In this document: positions 30,513 through 40,367 of the stretch, one piece after another
How the letters are laid out: every line of letters starts with the position of its first letter
Numbering within the stretch: the first letter of the stretch is position 1
NCBI GenBank assembly: GCA_938042245.1
Contig: CALIRO010000043.1
Coordinates: forward strand, 1-47,336
Direction: 5' to 3'
Origin: an uncultured Thermoguttaceae bacterium
Lineage (GTDB): Bacteria > Planctomycetota > Planctomycetia > Pirellulales > Thermoguttaceae
DNA: 47,336 nt
Made by a program: the position numbers and the translations under genes
Notes under the pieces: generated by a model
Told to the model about the DNA's origin: nothing
What the model saw: only the letters and a program-made list of their open reading frames with translations
Databases searched by the model: none

Positions 30513-33104
30513 TCAGTTTTTCCGGGATGCAGAGGTAGGTTCCTGAGCAGAAGAGGCGGGGGGCCGTTCGGCGGTACGGACTGGGGGTTGGTTGGCAGAG
30601 GTGTTGGCTGGGTCCGAGGAAGTCGGTTGGGCCAGTTGCACCCGGCGCTCCACCGCATTGCCAAAATACCGGGTGGTGCCCTCACTGACCAAACGCACAC
30701 TGGCTGACCGGCAATGCACTTCCGCCCGGAAGATATGATTACCGGCCCGTTCCGCCTTGGCTTTGACCTTCAGGACCTGGGTTTGGCCGGGGGCGATGGC
30801 GGCAATGGGATTAAAGACCACCTGGCCGGGTCCAATTCGGTGCAATGCCCCTTCCGCAGCAACGGGTTCGATTCCATGCGAGAAGTAGGCCACCACTTCC
30901 ACCTGAGTGGCTGTCTTGGCGCCTCGATTGTGAATCCGGATTTCATAGAGGGCCTCTTCCCCCACCGGGACCGGCCCGGCAGGATCCACGACCGAGAGGG
31001 TTAAATCAGCCACCGCTTCCACCTGGGTGCTAATGGAATCGGTAGCCACTAGGTCCGTGTCGGCGGCAGCCTTGGCGGAGATGCGGGCCAATCCGGCGGC
31101 CCGATATTGACACCGGAAACTCAATTCCTGCGAGGCCCCCGCAGCAATTTCACTAAACTGCCATTCCAGTTTCCGACGGTCAAAGCTCAGTCGGCCTTCC
31201 GGCGTAGCAACGATCTGATCCAACCCCTCCGGCAGTTGCACCGTCAGTTGGACATTCTTGGCAGGGGCATTACCGGGATTGGTCACCTGCAGATGGTAAA
31301 CGGCCGGGGCACCCACAAAATGCTCTGTGGGGCCGGTCAGTGTTAGGCGCAGCTCTGGTTTTCGGATCGTAATCGTCTCGCTGAGCCAGGCATAGGCGCT
31401 GCCGTCGCCTTGAAGTTGCACTTCCAAGCTCACTTGTCCGGGACTTCGTGGAATCAATTCCACTTCTAAGACTTTCTTTTCGCCTGGGGCAAGGGCGCCC
31501 AATTTATGGCTGGCGGAGACCTGTTCACCAGCCCCCTTGGAGGTCAAAGAGATCCTCACATTTTCGGCCGCCCCGTTGCCCGTGTTGGTCATGATCAGTT
31601 TGTAAATCTGCCGCTGCCCATGGACCACTTCGCGGGGACCTTCCAACTGAAGGCCTAGTTTGGGCTCTTGGACTTCGATTTCTGTTTGGGATCGCTGGGG
31701 AGTGAAACTCCAGCGGACCCCTAGTTCAAACGGTCGGCTTTCCCGGGGGACAATGCGCAAGATCAATTTTTCCTGAACCCTGGGCTCCAACCGGCCCACC
31801 CGCCAGAGAAACTGGCCTGCTTTGTCGGGTGGAGCGGGTGCTTGGGTAGAACCTATACTGGCCTCGGCCGAGAGCACTTCCGCCCACGGCGGGAGGTCAA
31901 TCGTTACGACTAAATCATTGGCAGCCACAGTGCCCGAATTTTGGATCACGACCTCATAGGGGGCTTCTTTGCCGACGGTAATCCGGCGAGGCCCGTGGGT
32001 CTGAATACTGAGGATCGGACTCTGCGGCGCCATCAGGAGAGTTTCTCCGTCCGAGCCGAGCCTGGGGGGATTTTGGCTGGCAGGTGGTCGGCTTACCCGG
32101 GGCGCCGATTCCGAAACCGTCGAACCGGACAAAGAAGGATTGGCACCAACCCCACTGGCCCCTCCAGAACGCTCGGAACCTGTCCCTCCACTCCCCCTGG
32201 CTCCCTCAGCGGTTGCCGAACTGCTACTAGAAAGCGCCGAGGGGGTAGGAGAGCTAATGGGAGCGGAATGGCCCAAGGCTCCCCCGGAAATGCCACTGGT
32301 TCGGGGCGGGGCTAAGGTAGGTTCTTGTTTGGCTGAGGCGGCGGTCCCCACAGCAGATAGGCTTCTGTCCGAACTTGCCCCCGACTCCGAACTCCGAATG
32401 CTTCTGGTACCCCAAGGAGCGGGGAAACTCCCCTCGGTTCGGGATTCTGGTTCAGAACTAGGCACGGGTACAGTGGGCTCAGATCGGCCCACTCCAGCTC
32501 CTGCAAATCCAGATTCCCGAAACACCCGCAGGCGTTCGTGTAATGGTAGTCCCCAGGGAGAGCCTCCCGAACCGGAGACCCTGCCTTCGGGGCTGGTCCC
32601 CTCGGAGGGGGTGGAAGGATCTTGAGGTGTTTTCGATACCGCTGAGCGAATCTTGGGCGAAGAAAAGCCTGCGCGAAACTTTTCCTCCCCTATTTGAGTA
32701 GATTTTTCCCACTCTTCCTGGGATTCCACTGCTGCCGATGCCCCACCAGCACTCTCACCCCCAGAAGGATTGCGGTAGATATGCACAGCCGGATTCCTTA
32801 AGCCAGTACCACTACCCCCTACTGGAGGAGGGGTGGGCTCCGTTACCAGAGAACTTGTGTGAGGGCGGTGAGTCGTTCGCCGAGGTTCCCCCAACCCCGG
32901 CAAAGGCAGAATTCCAAACAGGTTTTTGCCTGCCGCTTCAATGCGGTCCAAAATCGGGGTGGGACTCCGTCCCGGAGAGGACCGGACAGGCTCTTGGGTA
33001 GCGCTTTGCTCCTGTTGTGCAAAGCTACTGACTCCCCAGGCCAAGACTATCCCCATCAGTCCCCATAGACCACATCGCCGGTACATTGCTACTGTTCGGT
33101 CCAT
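30513..33104 (-). CDS. Exported DUF11-repeat protein
   Basis: An 863-residue secreted or surface protein. A signal peptide (CGLWGLMGIVLAWGVSSFAQ) leads into a long Ser/Pro/Gly-rich, probably disordered region (about 25-370). Then come four to five beta-sandwich repeats of the DUF11/CARDB type, each with a GxxxxYxxxxxNxGxxxAxNV pattern, for example VIQNSGTVAANDLVVTIDLP, MTNTGNGAAENVRISL, VTNPGNAPAKNVQLTVQLP and IHNRGAKTATQVEVVAYF. Such repeats are common in planctomycete cell-surface proteins and probably serve in cell-cell or matrix contacts. The ATG at 33104 follows GAGGG by 11 bases. A second ATG 18 codons later would also leave the signal peptide intact. The gene is probably a single transcription unit. 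Confidence 0.87.
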   Translation of the reverse strand: MDRTVAMYRRCGLWGLMGIVLAWGVSSFAQQEQSATQEPVRSSPGRSPTPILDRIEAAGKNLFGILPLPGLGEPRRTTHRPHTSSLVTEPTPPPVGGSGTGLRNPAVHIYRNPSGGESAGGASAAVESQEEWEKSTQIGEEKFRAGFSSPKIRSAVSKTPQDPSTPSEGTSPEGRVSGSGGSPWGLPLHERLRVFRESGFAGAGVGRSEPTVPVPSSEPESRTEGSFPAPWGTRSIRSSESGASSDRSLSAVGTAASAKQEPTLAPPRTSGISGGALGHSAPISSPTPSALSSSSSATAEGARGSGGTGSERSGGASGVGANPSLSGSTVSESAPRVSRPPASQNPPRLGSDGETLLMAPQSPILSIQTHGPRRITVGKEAPYEVVIQNSGTVAANDLVVTIDLPPWAEVLSAEASIGSTQAPAPPDKAGQFLWRVGRLEPRVQEKLILRIVPRESRPFELGVRWSFTPQRSQTEIEVQEPKLGLQLEGPREVVHGQRQIYKLIMTNTGNGAAENVRISLTSKGAGEQVSASHKLGALAPGEKKVLEVELIPRSPGQVSLEVQLQGDGSAYAWLSETITIRKPELRLTLTGPTEHFVGAPAVYHLQVTNPGNAPAKNVQLTVQLPEGLDQIVATPEGRLSFDRRKLEWQFSEIAAGASQELSFRCQYRAAGLARISAKAAADTDLVATDSISTQVEAVADLTLSVVDPAGPVPVGEEALYEIRIHNRGAKTATQVEVVAYFSHGIEPVAAEGALHRIGPGQVVFNPIAAIAPGQTQVLKVKAKAERAGNHIFRAEVHCRSASVRLVSEGTTRYFGNAVERRVQLAQPTSSDPANTSANQPPVRTAERPPASSAQEPTSASRKN

Positions 33105-33501
33105 AATTGTTGCATCCCTCAACAAGGAGGTTTGGGAACAAGCTCTCCACCCCGTCGATCAGCCAGGCAGACAAAACCCCTTCCCGCCCATGAGGCAAGC
33201 AAGCAGTCCGTGCGCAAAAAGCCTGTTTTCCTCCAGTCGTATCGACAGAAACGAATTTGGCAGTTTAGGAAACTTTTCCGGTTAAAGGGATTTTGCCTAG
33301 CAAAGAGATTGTTTTCGTCTCCGTCCTTTTGGCCCAGGTACTCCTTTAGACTGCAAAGCTACTCCAGAAGTTAGAGTACAATTCCCCCTAAAGTGGTGGT
33401 AAGTGCGCGGTATCTGATCCTCTGTGGGGAACAATTGACGGTAGTTTCTAAGAAGCATCGAAGCCCACCCGCCCCCGATCAGAAGGTTCTATCTCCAATA
33501 A
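33105..33501. other. Intergenic gap without recognised features
   Basis: The 397-base gap lies between bioB and the DUF11-repeat gene, both minus strand. It shows none of the repeat families and no strong hairpin. A plus-strand open frame across it has no ribosome binding site. Confidence 0.5.
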
Positions 33502-34542
33502 TTAGGGAGGCACGCTAACGCCGTCGGGGACTATTTCAAACCCCAATGCCTCGATCATTTGGAAATCTTCCATAGGATCCCTTCCGCGGGTGGTAAGATA
33601 CCCCCCAACAAATAGAGAATTCGCCGCATAAAGACCCAACGGTTGAAGCGGCCCCAGATGAATCTCTCGGCCAGCCGCCATCCGTAATTCACCCTTCGGC
33701 GCCGCCAACCGAAACAGGCACAACACCTTCAAACAATATCGGGGGTTCAACCGCCACTGCCCCTCCAACGGCGTACCCGGAATAGGATTCAAAAAATTAA
33801 TCGGAATGGCTTCTACCTCCAGCCGGGCTAACTCCAACGCCAACTCCACCACATCTTCATCCTCTTCCCCCATGCCGACTAGGGCGCCGGAACAGATTTC
33901 CAATCCAGCCGCCCGGATCGCTTCCAGGCTCTCCAGCCGATCTTGGTACGAATGGGTCGTACAAATCCGTGGATAAAACCTCGCACTCGTATTCAGATTG
34001 TGATTAATCCGATCCACACCCGCCTGTTTGAGCCGAACGGCTTGCGGACGGCTGAGCAGACCCGGCGACACGCAGATTCGCAAACAAAACCGGCTCTTCA
34101 GCTCAGCAACTGCCTCGGCCAGCAAACCCACTTCCCGATCTGTCGGGCGCCGACCAGAAATAGCGATACAATAGGTCTTGGCCCGATGGGCAACGGCTAG
34201 CTCCGCACCTTCTAGAATTTTCTGTTTACTGACCAACGGATATTTTTGGATAGGGGCTTTAGAAACGGCGGATTGAGAACAATAGGCGCAGTCTTCCCCA
34301 CACAGCCCGCTTTTGGCGTTAATGAGGAAATTGACCTGCACTTGCCGCCCGTAGTAATGACGGCGCAGCCGATACGCTGCCGCCAAAACCTCCAATAGCT
34401 CTTCATCGGGGCTTCGGAGGATCTGGAGGCCTTCTTGTCGAGTGAGTCGATGCCCAGCCAAAACCCGATCGGCCAACTGCTGCCATGGACTTTGCCAATG
34501 CACACCTGCCAAGGAATCGGCGTTTAGAAGTTGTTCCTCCAT
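33502..34542 (-). CDS. bioB: Biotin synthase
   Basis: A 346-residue radical SAM enzyme that inserts sulfur into dethiobiotin, the last step of biotin synthesis. The radical SAM cluster motif is CGEDCAYC (Cys81, Cys85, Cys88), preceded by QVQVNFLINAKSGL. Further conserved parts are RICVSPGL, the YNHNLNT-type segment (INHNLNTSARFY), GALVGMGEEDEDVVELAL and NFLNPIPGTPLEG. Arg and Cys ligands of the [2Fe-2S] cluster are in the expected regions (KVLCLFRLAAP, LRMAAGRE). I chose ATG at 34542, which follows AAAGGAC and gives the same length as E. coli BioB; longer in-frame starts at 34584 or upstream have poor binding sites. No other biotin gene is in the window. The upstream gene on the same strand ends 128 bases away. 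Confidence 0.95.
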   Translation of the reverse strand: MEEQLLNADSLAGVHWQSPWQQLADRVLAGHRLTRQEGLQILRSPDEELLEVLAAAYRLRRHYYGRQVQVNFLINAKSGLCGEDCAYCSQSAVSKAPIQKYPLVSKQKILEGAELAVAHRAKTYCIAISGRRPTDREVGLLAEAVAELKSRFCLRICVSPGLLSRPQAVRLKQAGVDRINHNLNTSARFYPRICTTHSYQDRLESLEAIRAAGLEICSGALVGMGEEDEDVVELALELARLEVEAIPINFLNPIPGTPLEGQWRLNPRYCLKVLCLFRLAAPKGELRMAAGREIHLGPLQPLGLYAANSLFVGGYLTTRGRDPMEDFQMIEALGFEIVPDGVSVPP

Positions 34543-34670
34543 CTTGCGAAGTCCTTTAAGGAGTCTAGATTGTTCCGAACCCATACGAATTGCCCCTCGG
34601 GGGCCAAGTCGGTGGGAAGTTTTGCGAAGTTCATGCTGCCAACAGCGCACGGATAGAGACCAGTTATAAT

Positions 34671-36830
34671 TTAAGGTCCCAAGTAGGGTTGAAGTTCAAC
34701 AAAGTTCAGGAGGATTTCCTGGCCTGCCGGGCCGCCGGGTTTTGGGGCCTCTGCCCAATCGGTGATGGTAAGCCGGGCGGTCGGCCCTTGTGCCCGAAAC
34801 ACCCGCCAGTGGTAGGTCATCCAGAAAGGTTTTTCCCGGCTGAACGGCCCGACCGGTTGTATGCTTCGGAAAGGCCAATCAAAGCGATTTTTTTCGCCCG
34901 GCTCCAGGTGTACTCCTTCCAGCAGGATGGATAGGCCGGTAGGTGTTCTTTGGCTTCGGCCGGCTACCAGGTCTTGATAATCGGCGGAGATCATTTTCAG
35001 GCAGTAGAGTCGGCCCGGCTGGAGGTTTTGGATCGGTTGGCTGATTCGATTTGGTCCTTTGCTGCTTCGGCGGAAGATGAGGAAGTTGTTGCCCACCGGT
35101 TCCGAGGGGGGCCATCGGCCTTCCAACGCACCCAATCCGCGGTACGAGCCGGTCCGAATGCCGCCCATTTCCGCCGCCTGCACCTCCCAGTGCTGCATCC
35201 CCTGGTCAAAATCGGGATTTCGCAGATGGGTTAGCTCATACGGATCACTGCCCAGCCGATCCCGCCGGCCTTCGATCCCGTAATGCCGAAGCAGTCGGCC
35301 CATCCACTGCAAGGTTTCCGGATCCGCATAGTTAGATCGATACGGTTGCACGCCATACAAGCCAAACAGGGCCGGATGCGTGGCCAAATGCTGCATCTGC
35401 ATTTCTAGGTGCACCTTGAAATCCGCACTGGGCAAGGTGTTGGTCATGCAATACGGAAGCGACGAAAACATCGGGCAGACAATCGTCCGCCGCAGCAGGC
35501 CGGGCAGGTGTTTTTCCCACTGGCTCAATCGGCCTGCCATTCGGCGTTCGATTTCCGCTTGATCCAATGGGGCGGTCGGCTTTTCCGGCAGGTAGATTTC
35601 TACCGAAAACGGCCACCCAGCCTCTAGGACCGCCTCGAAAAAAGCCCTCCGGCCAGGTCGGTCTGGATCGACCGTTACAAACGGAATCCAAAGCCGACCT
35701 CGAAACTTTGGGTCCCCCGCCAATCGGCGCACCGCCTCGGCAAACAGGGCGTATTCGGCGTCGCTGTATCGACCAGTAAATTCGTCGATCTGCATTCCGT
35801 TGGCCAGCGGGTGGCTGTAGCCAGGCGACTGCCGCCAATGCTCCCAAAGCAGTTCTATGGTCCGGGGTTGGCCCTGGGGCGGCTCCGGCACGCCAACTGG
35901 CAGCACCCACTGTCGGCCCATCGCACGCCACCGGGCCGTCTCCTCCTCATAAATCCGATGGCCTTCGATCATGTTGCAGGCCGGCCAATACAGCTTTTCC
36001 AACAGGTCCCAAGTCTGTACCCCGAACGGCACAATCTGAGTGCCGGTCTGATATACGTTATAAAACAGCGCCGGCACTGCACGAACCACTAGTTCGCTCG
36101 GTTGGCCTTCGATCCGAAGCCGATGTCGGCCGGCCGGCAAAAACCGCATCGTCTCCACCGGCGTCTGCTCGGCTTGGCTTTCCAAAAGGGGCTGTTCTGC
36201 ATCGTCCAACCGCACTTTGGCCTGCCCGGCCAATTGGAACCAGCACCAGCCATCCCGGGGATTCATGAAGGGGATCTCGGCCTGGCCGAGCATCTGGCGC
36301 CGGCGGGCGTTGGCCAATTCACTGACTAAATTGTTCAGCACCTCAATTTTGTATTGGTCTCCGGGCAGCACGGTAATCAATGCGGAAGTGGTGTAAACAG
36401 CTCGGCCTGTCTGGTCCTGCAACACCGCTCGAAGATCATAGGCGCCCCATGGAAACTCGTAGCCGATCTTCGCTAAATCCAACAGGGCCGACTGCGGACT
36501 GGACCAAACAACCGACCAAACCACCTGTCCTGTGCTCCGGGCCACTAGGGAAAGTTCTAAACGCATCTGGTGTAATTGGCGGGGTTTGGCCTCCATCCAA
36601 ATCTGCACGGGGCGCAAACCGGCCCGCTCCTGCCGGGGTGTCGCCTGCCATGGATCATCTACCACAAGCCGAACCGGTGCACTGGGCGCCGTCGTCAACT
36701 CTTCCTGGACACGGGAAAGAATTTTCTCCAGGAGGGAAGGCGATTCAGCAGCCCCTGCCAAAACCGCCCCAAAACTCGCCGCCCCAACTACCAGGCCTAC
36801 CCCATAGATCGTCCAACGGCTCCGTAGCAT
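34671..36830 (-). CDS. Large exported protein of unknown function
   Basis: A 719-residue protein that I do not recognise. A signal peptide (RWTIYGVGLVVGAASFGAVL) is followed by a beta-rich region (about 40-290) that reads like two sandwich domains (RLVVDDPWQATPRQERAGL, GWCWFQLAGQAKVRLDDAEQ). The middle (about 300-530) looks like an alpha/beta barrel of glycoside-hydrolase style, with NGMQIDEFTGRYSDAEY, RLWIPFVTVDPDRPG and LFGLYGVQPYRSNYAD; the acidic DE in IDEFTG would be a candidate active-site residue. The last 190 residues look like a carbohydrate-binding module (NPDFDQGMQHWEV opening). The ATG at 36830 has AAAGGAG 8 bases upstream, so the upstream extension is not coding. It is transcribed divergently from the FG-GAP gene. 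Confidence 0.8.
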   Translation of the reverse strand: MLRSRWTIYGVGLVVGAASFGAVLAGAAESPSLLEKILSRVQEELTTAPSAPVRLVVDDPWQATPRQERAGLRPVQIWMEAKPRQLHQMRLELSLVARSTGQVVWSVVWSSPQSALLDLAKIGYEFPWGAYDLRAVLQDQTGRAVYTTSALITVLPGDQYKIEVLNNLVSELANARRRQMLGQAEIPFMNPRDGWCWFQLAGQAKVRLDDAEQPLLESQAEQTPVETMRFLPAGRHRLRIEGQPSELVVRAVPALFYNVYQTGTQIVPFGVQTWDLLEKLYWPACNMIEGHRIYEEETARWRAMGRQWVLPVGVPEPPQGQPRTIELLWEHWRQSPGYSHPLANGMQIDEFTGRYSDAEYALFAEAVRRLAGDPKFRGRLWIPFVTVDPDRPGRRAFFEAVLEAGWPFSVEIYLPEKPTAPLDQAEIERRMAGRLSQWEKHLPGLLRRTIVCPMFSSLPYCMTNTLPSADFKVHLEMQMQHLATHPALFGLYGVQPYRSNYADPETLQWMGRLLRHYGIEGRRDRLGSDPYELTHLRNPDFDQGMQHWEVQAAEMGGIRTGSYRGLGALEGRWPPSEPVGNNFLIFRRSSKGPNRISQPIQNLQPGRLYCLKMISADYQDLVAGRSQRTPTGLSILLEGVHLEPGEKNRFDWPFRSIQPVGPFSREKPFWMTYHWRVFRAQGPTARLTITDWAEAPKPGGPAGQEILLNFVELQPYLGP

Positions 36831-36876
36831 GTTTTTTTCTCCTTTGGAGGTACCTGGATTGCCGCTCCAACGGTAG

Positions 36877-36882
36877 TATAAT
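36877..36882 (+). promoter_or_regulatory. Candidate -10 box for the FG-GAP gene
   Basis: TATAAT lies in the 146-base divergent region, 95 bases before the start at 36977. There is no good -35 box at the usual spacing, so this is only a candidate. Confidence 0.3.
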
Positions 36883-36976
36883 GGAGAAGACCTTCCGTTA
36901 ACAATTTCTCCCTCCTGAAGTTGGACTTCTGTAGGTGGTTGATGCTTTTGTTCCTCTTTCCACAAGGAGACCTGGA

Positions 36977-38170
36977 ATGCGATGGCTGATGGGTGGCTTG
37001 GTGCTGACGGCTGTGAGTTGCGGTTTGTGGGCGGCTGAGCCGGCCAACGACAAAGAGCCTCCGACTGCCGTCAAGTTTGTCATGCACCGGGTGGGCAACT
37101 ACAGAAGCGAAGCCTGTGCGGTGGGCGATTTCAATAACGACGGCAAATTGGACATCATCGCCGGCCCTTACCTCTACTTGGCCCCCGATTGGAAAGCCGT
37201 CAAAGTGCGCGAAATCTTCTCCGACGTCAACGACGAAGGCAAAGGCTATTGCCATGACTTCATGAACCTGGCCGTGGATGTCGATGGCGATGGCCGACTG
37301 GATGTGGTCTCGTGCAGTTGGCATGAAAAACGCTCCACCTGGTATCGAAACATCGGTACCGATGGCCAACTATGGCCGGAATCGGTCATCGAAGAAAACG
37401 GCAACTTTGAATGCGGCGACCTGTGGGACATCGACGGCGATGGCAAGCCCCTGGAAATCCTCCCCCATGTGCAGCGCACCGTTTGGTACGATCTGGTCAA
37501 GGGAGCGGACGGAAAGCAGGGGTATGTAGTTCGGCTTGTATCGGAGGAAAAGCTAAACTTCGGCGGCGGCGTAGGCGACATTAACGGCGATGGTCGGCCG
37601 GACATCATTCGGCCCGACGCCTGGTACGAAGCCCCCGCAGATCCTCGAAAGGGCGAGTGGAAAAAGCATCCCCTGGCCCTAGGCGGCCCGGACGGCAAAA
37701 TCGAACACACTCCCCAAATCCTGGTCTATGACGTCAACCAGGATGGACTAAACGACATTATCACCAGTTCCGCCCACCGGTACGGCATCTTCTGGTACCA
37801 GCAGGTCCGAGAGGGCGACAACATCTCCTGGAAACAGCATACCATCGACAACACGTGGAGCCAGGCCCACAGCCTCGAACTGGCCGATCTGGACGGCGAC
37901 GGCGACCTGGATCTAGTAACCGGTAAACGGTTCATGGCCCATAACGGCGGTGACCCCGGCGCCTTTGAACCGTTGGGCGTCTATTGGTACGAACTAAAAC
38001 GCCAAAAGGGCAAAGAGCCGGTCTGGGTCCGGCACAGCATTTCCTATAACCAGGGGATCGGCTCTGGGATGAATATTCCTGTGGTAGATCTGGACGGCGA
38101 CGGGGACCTGGACGTGGTGGTAACCGGCAAATGGGGCGGCCCGGTCTGGTTTGAAAATAAACTAAAATAA
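36977..38170 (+). CDS. Exported FG-GAP/VCBS repeat protein
   Basis: A 397-residue protein with a signal peptide (MRWLMGGLVLTAVSCGLWAA) followed by beta-propeller repeats of the FG-GAP/VCBS type. At least six calcium-loop motifs are visible: DFNNDGKLD, DVDGDGRLD, DIDGDGKP, DINGDGRPD, DVNQDGLND and DLDGDGDLD, the last of these occurring twice. The repeats carry WY pairs (STWYRNIG, WYEAPADP, GIFWYQQV, GVYWYELK), as in planctomycete families thought to bind ligands or sugars outside the cell. The ATG at 36977 follows AAGGAG by about 9 bases and is preferred to an upstream in-frame start that would place 14 residues before the signal. Divergent from the unknown exported protein gene. Calcium binding is inferred from motifs. 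Confidence 0.9.
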   Translation: MRWLMGGLVLTAVSCGLWAAEPANDKEPPTAVKFVMHRVGNYRSEACAVGDFNNDGKLDIIAGPYLYLAPDWKAVKVREIFSDVNDEGKGYCHDFMNLAVDVDGDGRLDVVSCSWHEKRSTWYRNIGTDGQLWPESVIEENGNFECGDLWDIDGDGKPLEILPHVQRTVWYDLVKGADGKQGYVVRLVSEEKLNFGGGVGDINGDGRPDIIRPDAWYEAPADPRKGEWKKHPLALGGPDGKIEHTPQILVYDVNQDGLNDIITSSAHRYGIFWYQQVREGDNISWKQHTIDNTWSQAHSLELADLDGDGDLDLVTGKRFMAHNGGDPGAFEPLGVYWYELKRQKGKEPVWVRHSISYNQGIGSGMNIPVVDLDGDGDLDVVVTGKWGGPVWFENKLK

Positions 38171-38501
38171 CCCCCAGGCAGTGCCGGCGTCCCGCCAACA
38201 TCGCCTCTCCCCTCCGCGGGAGAGGCCGGCCTGCGAAGCAGGCCGGGTGAGGGGACCCCCGCTGGCCCTCCTGTGCAAGCAGGGAAAAATCCCCACTGGC
38301 CCTTTGTGGGCGTGGGGAGGTGGGGCGTTAGCCCGGCTGATGGACGAGCCTCTTCGCTTCGTACCACTAGGAAAGTAAACTCCAACAAAATGCCCTCCTC
38401 CCCGCGCAGGAAAGGGTACATATGTTTTTCAGCCACCATAGAGCTTGTATCCTGTAGGTTCTGCCGATGCCGAACATCCTTCTTTTTTCAGGGTGCTTAC
38501 T
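38171..38501. other. Intergenic gap with a family A repeat
   Basis: The 331-base gap between the FG-GAP and amidohydrolase genes, both plus strand, starts with the family A unit at 38203-38254 and a degenerate second unit near 38300-38335. The rest shows nothing I can name. Confidence 0.6.
38203..38254 (+). repeat. Family A repeat unit
   Basis: CCTCTCCCCTCCGCGGGAGAGG is followed by the hairpin GGCCTGCGAAGCAGGCC and GGTGAGGGG, the canonical three-part layout of the family. Confidence 0.85.
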
Positions 38502-40367
38502 ATGAAAGCCTACTGCTGGCGTAGGCAAGGTCGATTCGGTTTTCTAGCAGTGATCCTTGTCCAAGGGATTTGGGCGGTTTTAGGGGGCCTGGGCGCGGAG
38601 GGGCAACAGGAACCGGCGCCCCCTGGGCCCATAGCAAGACCTGCAGCTCCATCCGCCCCGGATCCTGCCGCCGGCCCTGCCCCCTCTCCAAAGCCGGAAA
38701 CCCTCCTGTTTCACCACGCCAAGATCATCACCGTCGATCCGCAGTTTCGGATTGCCGAGGCGATGGCCATCCGGGGCGATCGGATCGTAGCGGTCGGCTC
38801 CTTGGAGGAGGTGCTGAAACAGGTCGGTCCGGAGGCTCGCAAAATCGATCTAGGAGGCCGGACCGTCATGCCCGGGCTGATCGACTCCCATAGCCATCCG
38901 CCCGGAGCAGCCGTCTATGAGTTCGACCATGAAATCCCCACCATGGACTCGATCGCCGATGTGTTGGAGTATGTTCGGAAGCGGGCTGCCGTGGTGCCGC
39001 CAGGACAGTGGATTTTGATAAATCAGGTCTTCATCACTCGGCTTCGGGAGCGGCGGTATCCGACCCGGCAGGAATTGGACCAGGCGGCGCCGAACCATCC
39101 GGTGGCATTCCGAACGGGGCCGGATGCCTCGCTCAACAGTCTGGCCTTGAAACTGTGCGGAATCGACCGGAATTTCCAGATCACCGACGGCAAACCCGGC
39201 TTTATCGAACGGGACCCGCAAACGGGGGAACCGACCGGCATTTTGCGCAGTTGCGGCCGGTTCATCAAAGCCACCAGTTCTCTGCGCCAGCCGACCGAGG
39301 AAGACCGATGCCAGTATCTCAAACGCCTTTTGGCCGCCTATAACGAGGTAGGCATTACCAGCGTTACCGACCGGGGCGTGGGCGAGGGGTCGATTCGGCT
39401 TTATCAACGGCTGCTCGATCAGGGGGAACTGACATGCCGAATCTTTTTGACCTATTACGTCGATGCCCAATTGCCGATTGAAAAGATCGCCGAAGCCGTC
39501 CGGCGTGCCACATCCCACCCATTACACCAATACAATCCCTGGCTCTGGCTCCGAGGGTTAAAGTTCTATTTGGACGGCGGCATGCTCACCGGAAGCGCCT
39601 ACATGCGCCAGCCCTGGGGCGTAAGCCAGATCTATTCCATTACCGACCCGAATTACCGGGGCATGATCTTCCTGGAGCCGGAGAAACTCTACCAGATCGT
39701 CAAGCTGGCCATGGCCAACGGGTTGCAGCCGACGGCCCATTCGGTCGGCGACGGCGCGGTGCATGCCCTAGTGGAAGCCTACGCACGGGTGGATCGGGAG
39801 GACTTTCCGGTGCGGGAACATCGGCCTTGCATTTGCCACGCCAATTTCATGGCCGCCGATACGATTGAGCTGATGGCCCGGATTGGAGTGGTGGCCGACC
39901 TGCAACCGGTCTGGCTCTATATGGACGGAAGCACACTTCTAGCGCATTTTGGGCAGGATCGCCTCCGCTATTTCCAGCCGTACAAGACCCTGTTTGAAAA
40001 GGGGGTCATCGTGGGCGGCGGCTCGGACCATATGCAAAAGATCGGACGCCGCCGATCCATCAATTCCTATGATCCCTTCCTGGGCATGTGGACCGTGCTT
40101 CGGCGGCTACCCCGATGGACGAACCAGCCTCTGCATCCGGAAGAGTGCCTGGACCGCCAGCAAGCTATTCGTTTGTACACTATTCAAAATGCCTACCTCA
40201 CCTTCGAAGAAAAACAAAAAGGCTCCCTCGAACCGGGCAAATTGGCCGACTGCATCGTCCTGGATCGGGACATCCTCACCTGCCCGGTCGATGACGTGGC
40301 CGACATCCAGGTCTTGCAAACCTGGGTGGGCGGCCGACCCGTCTATACCGCTCCCTCCTTTAAGTAG
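38502..40367 (+). CDS. Exported amidohydrolase (YtcJ-like)
   Basis: A 621-residue metal-dependent amidohydrolase of the YtcJ/Amidohydro_3 type. The signal-like N-terminus (FGFLAVILVQGIWAVLGGL) suggests export. The metal site begins with GLIDSHSHPPGAAV (HxH), continues with a His in AHSVGDGAVHALVEAY and HANFMAADTIELMARIG, and ends with the Asp in GGGSDHMQ. A C-terminal segment (LEPGKLADCIVLDRDILTCP) is the usual small beta domain. Known relatives hydrolyse formamides or N-acyl groups, but the substrate here cannot be named. The ATG at 38502 follows AGGGTG by 8 bases; the longer open frame upstream has no binding site. A two-way hairpin terminator at 40693 lies between this gene and rfbC, which converges on it. 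Confidence 0.9.
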   Translation: MKAYCWRRQGRFGFLAVILVQGIWAVLGGLGAEGQQEPAPPGPIARPAAPSAPDPAAGPAPSPKPETLLFHHAKIITVDPQFRIAEAMAIRGDRIVAVGSLEEVLKQVGPEARKIDLGGRTVMPGLIDSHSHPPGAAVYEFDHEIPTMDSIADVLEYVRKRAAVVPPGQWILINQVFITRLRERRYPTRQELDQAAPNHPVAFRTGPDASLNSLALKLCGIDRNFQITDGKPGFIERDPQTGEPTGILRSCGRFIKATSSLRQPTEEDRCQYLKRLLAAYNEVGITSVTDRGVGEGSIRLYQRLLDQGELTCRIFLTYYVDAQLPIEKIAEAVRRATSHPLHQYNPWLWLRGLKFYLDGGMLTGSAYMRQPWGVSQIYSITDPNYRGMIFLEPEKLYQIVKLAMANGLQPTAHSVGDGAVHALVEAYARVDREDFPVREHRPCICHANFMAADTIELMARIGVVADLQPVWLYMDGSTLLAHFGQDRLRYFQPYKTLFEKGVIVGGGSDHMQKIGRRRSINSYDPFLGMWTVLRRLPRWTNQPLHPEECLDRQQAIRLYTIQNAYLTFEEKQKGSLEPGKLADCIVLDRDILTCPVDDVADIQVLQTWVGGRPVYTAPSFK

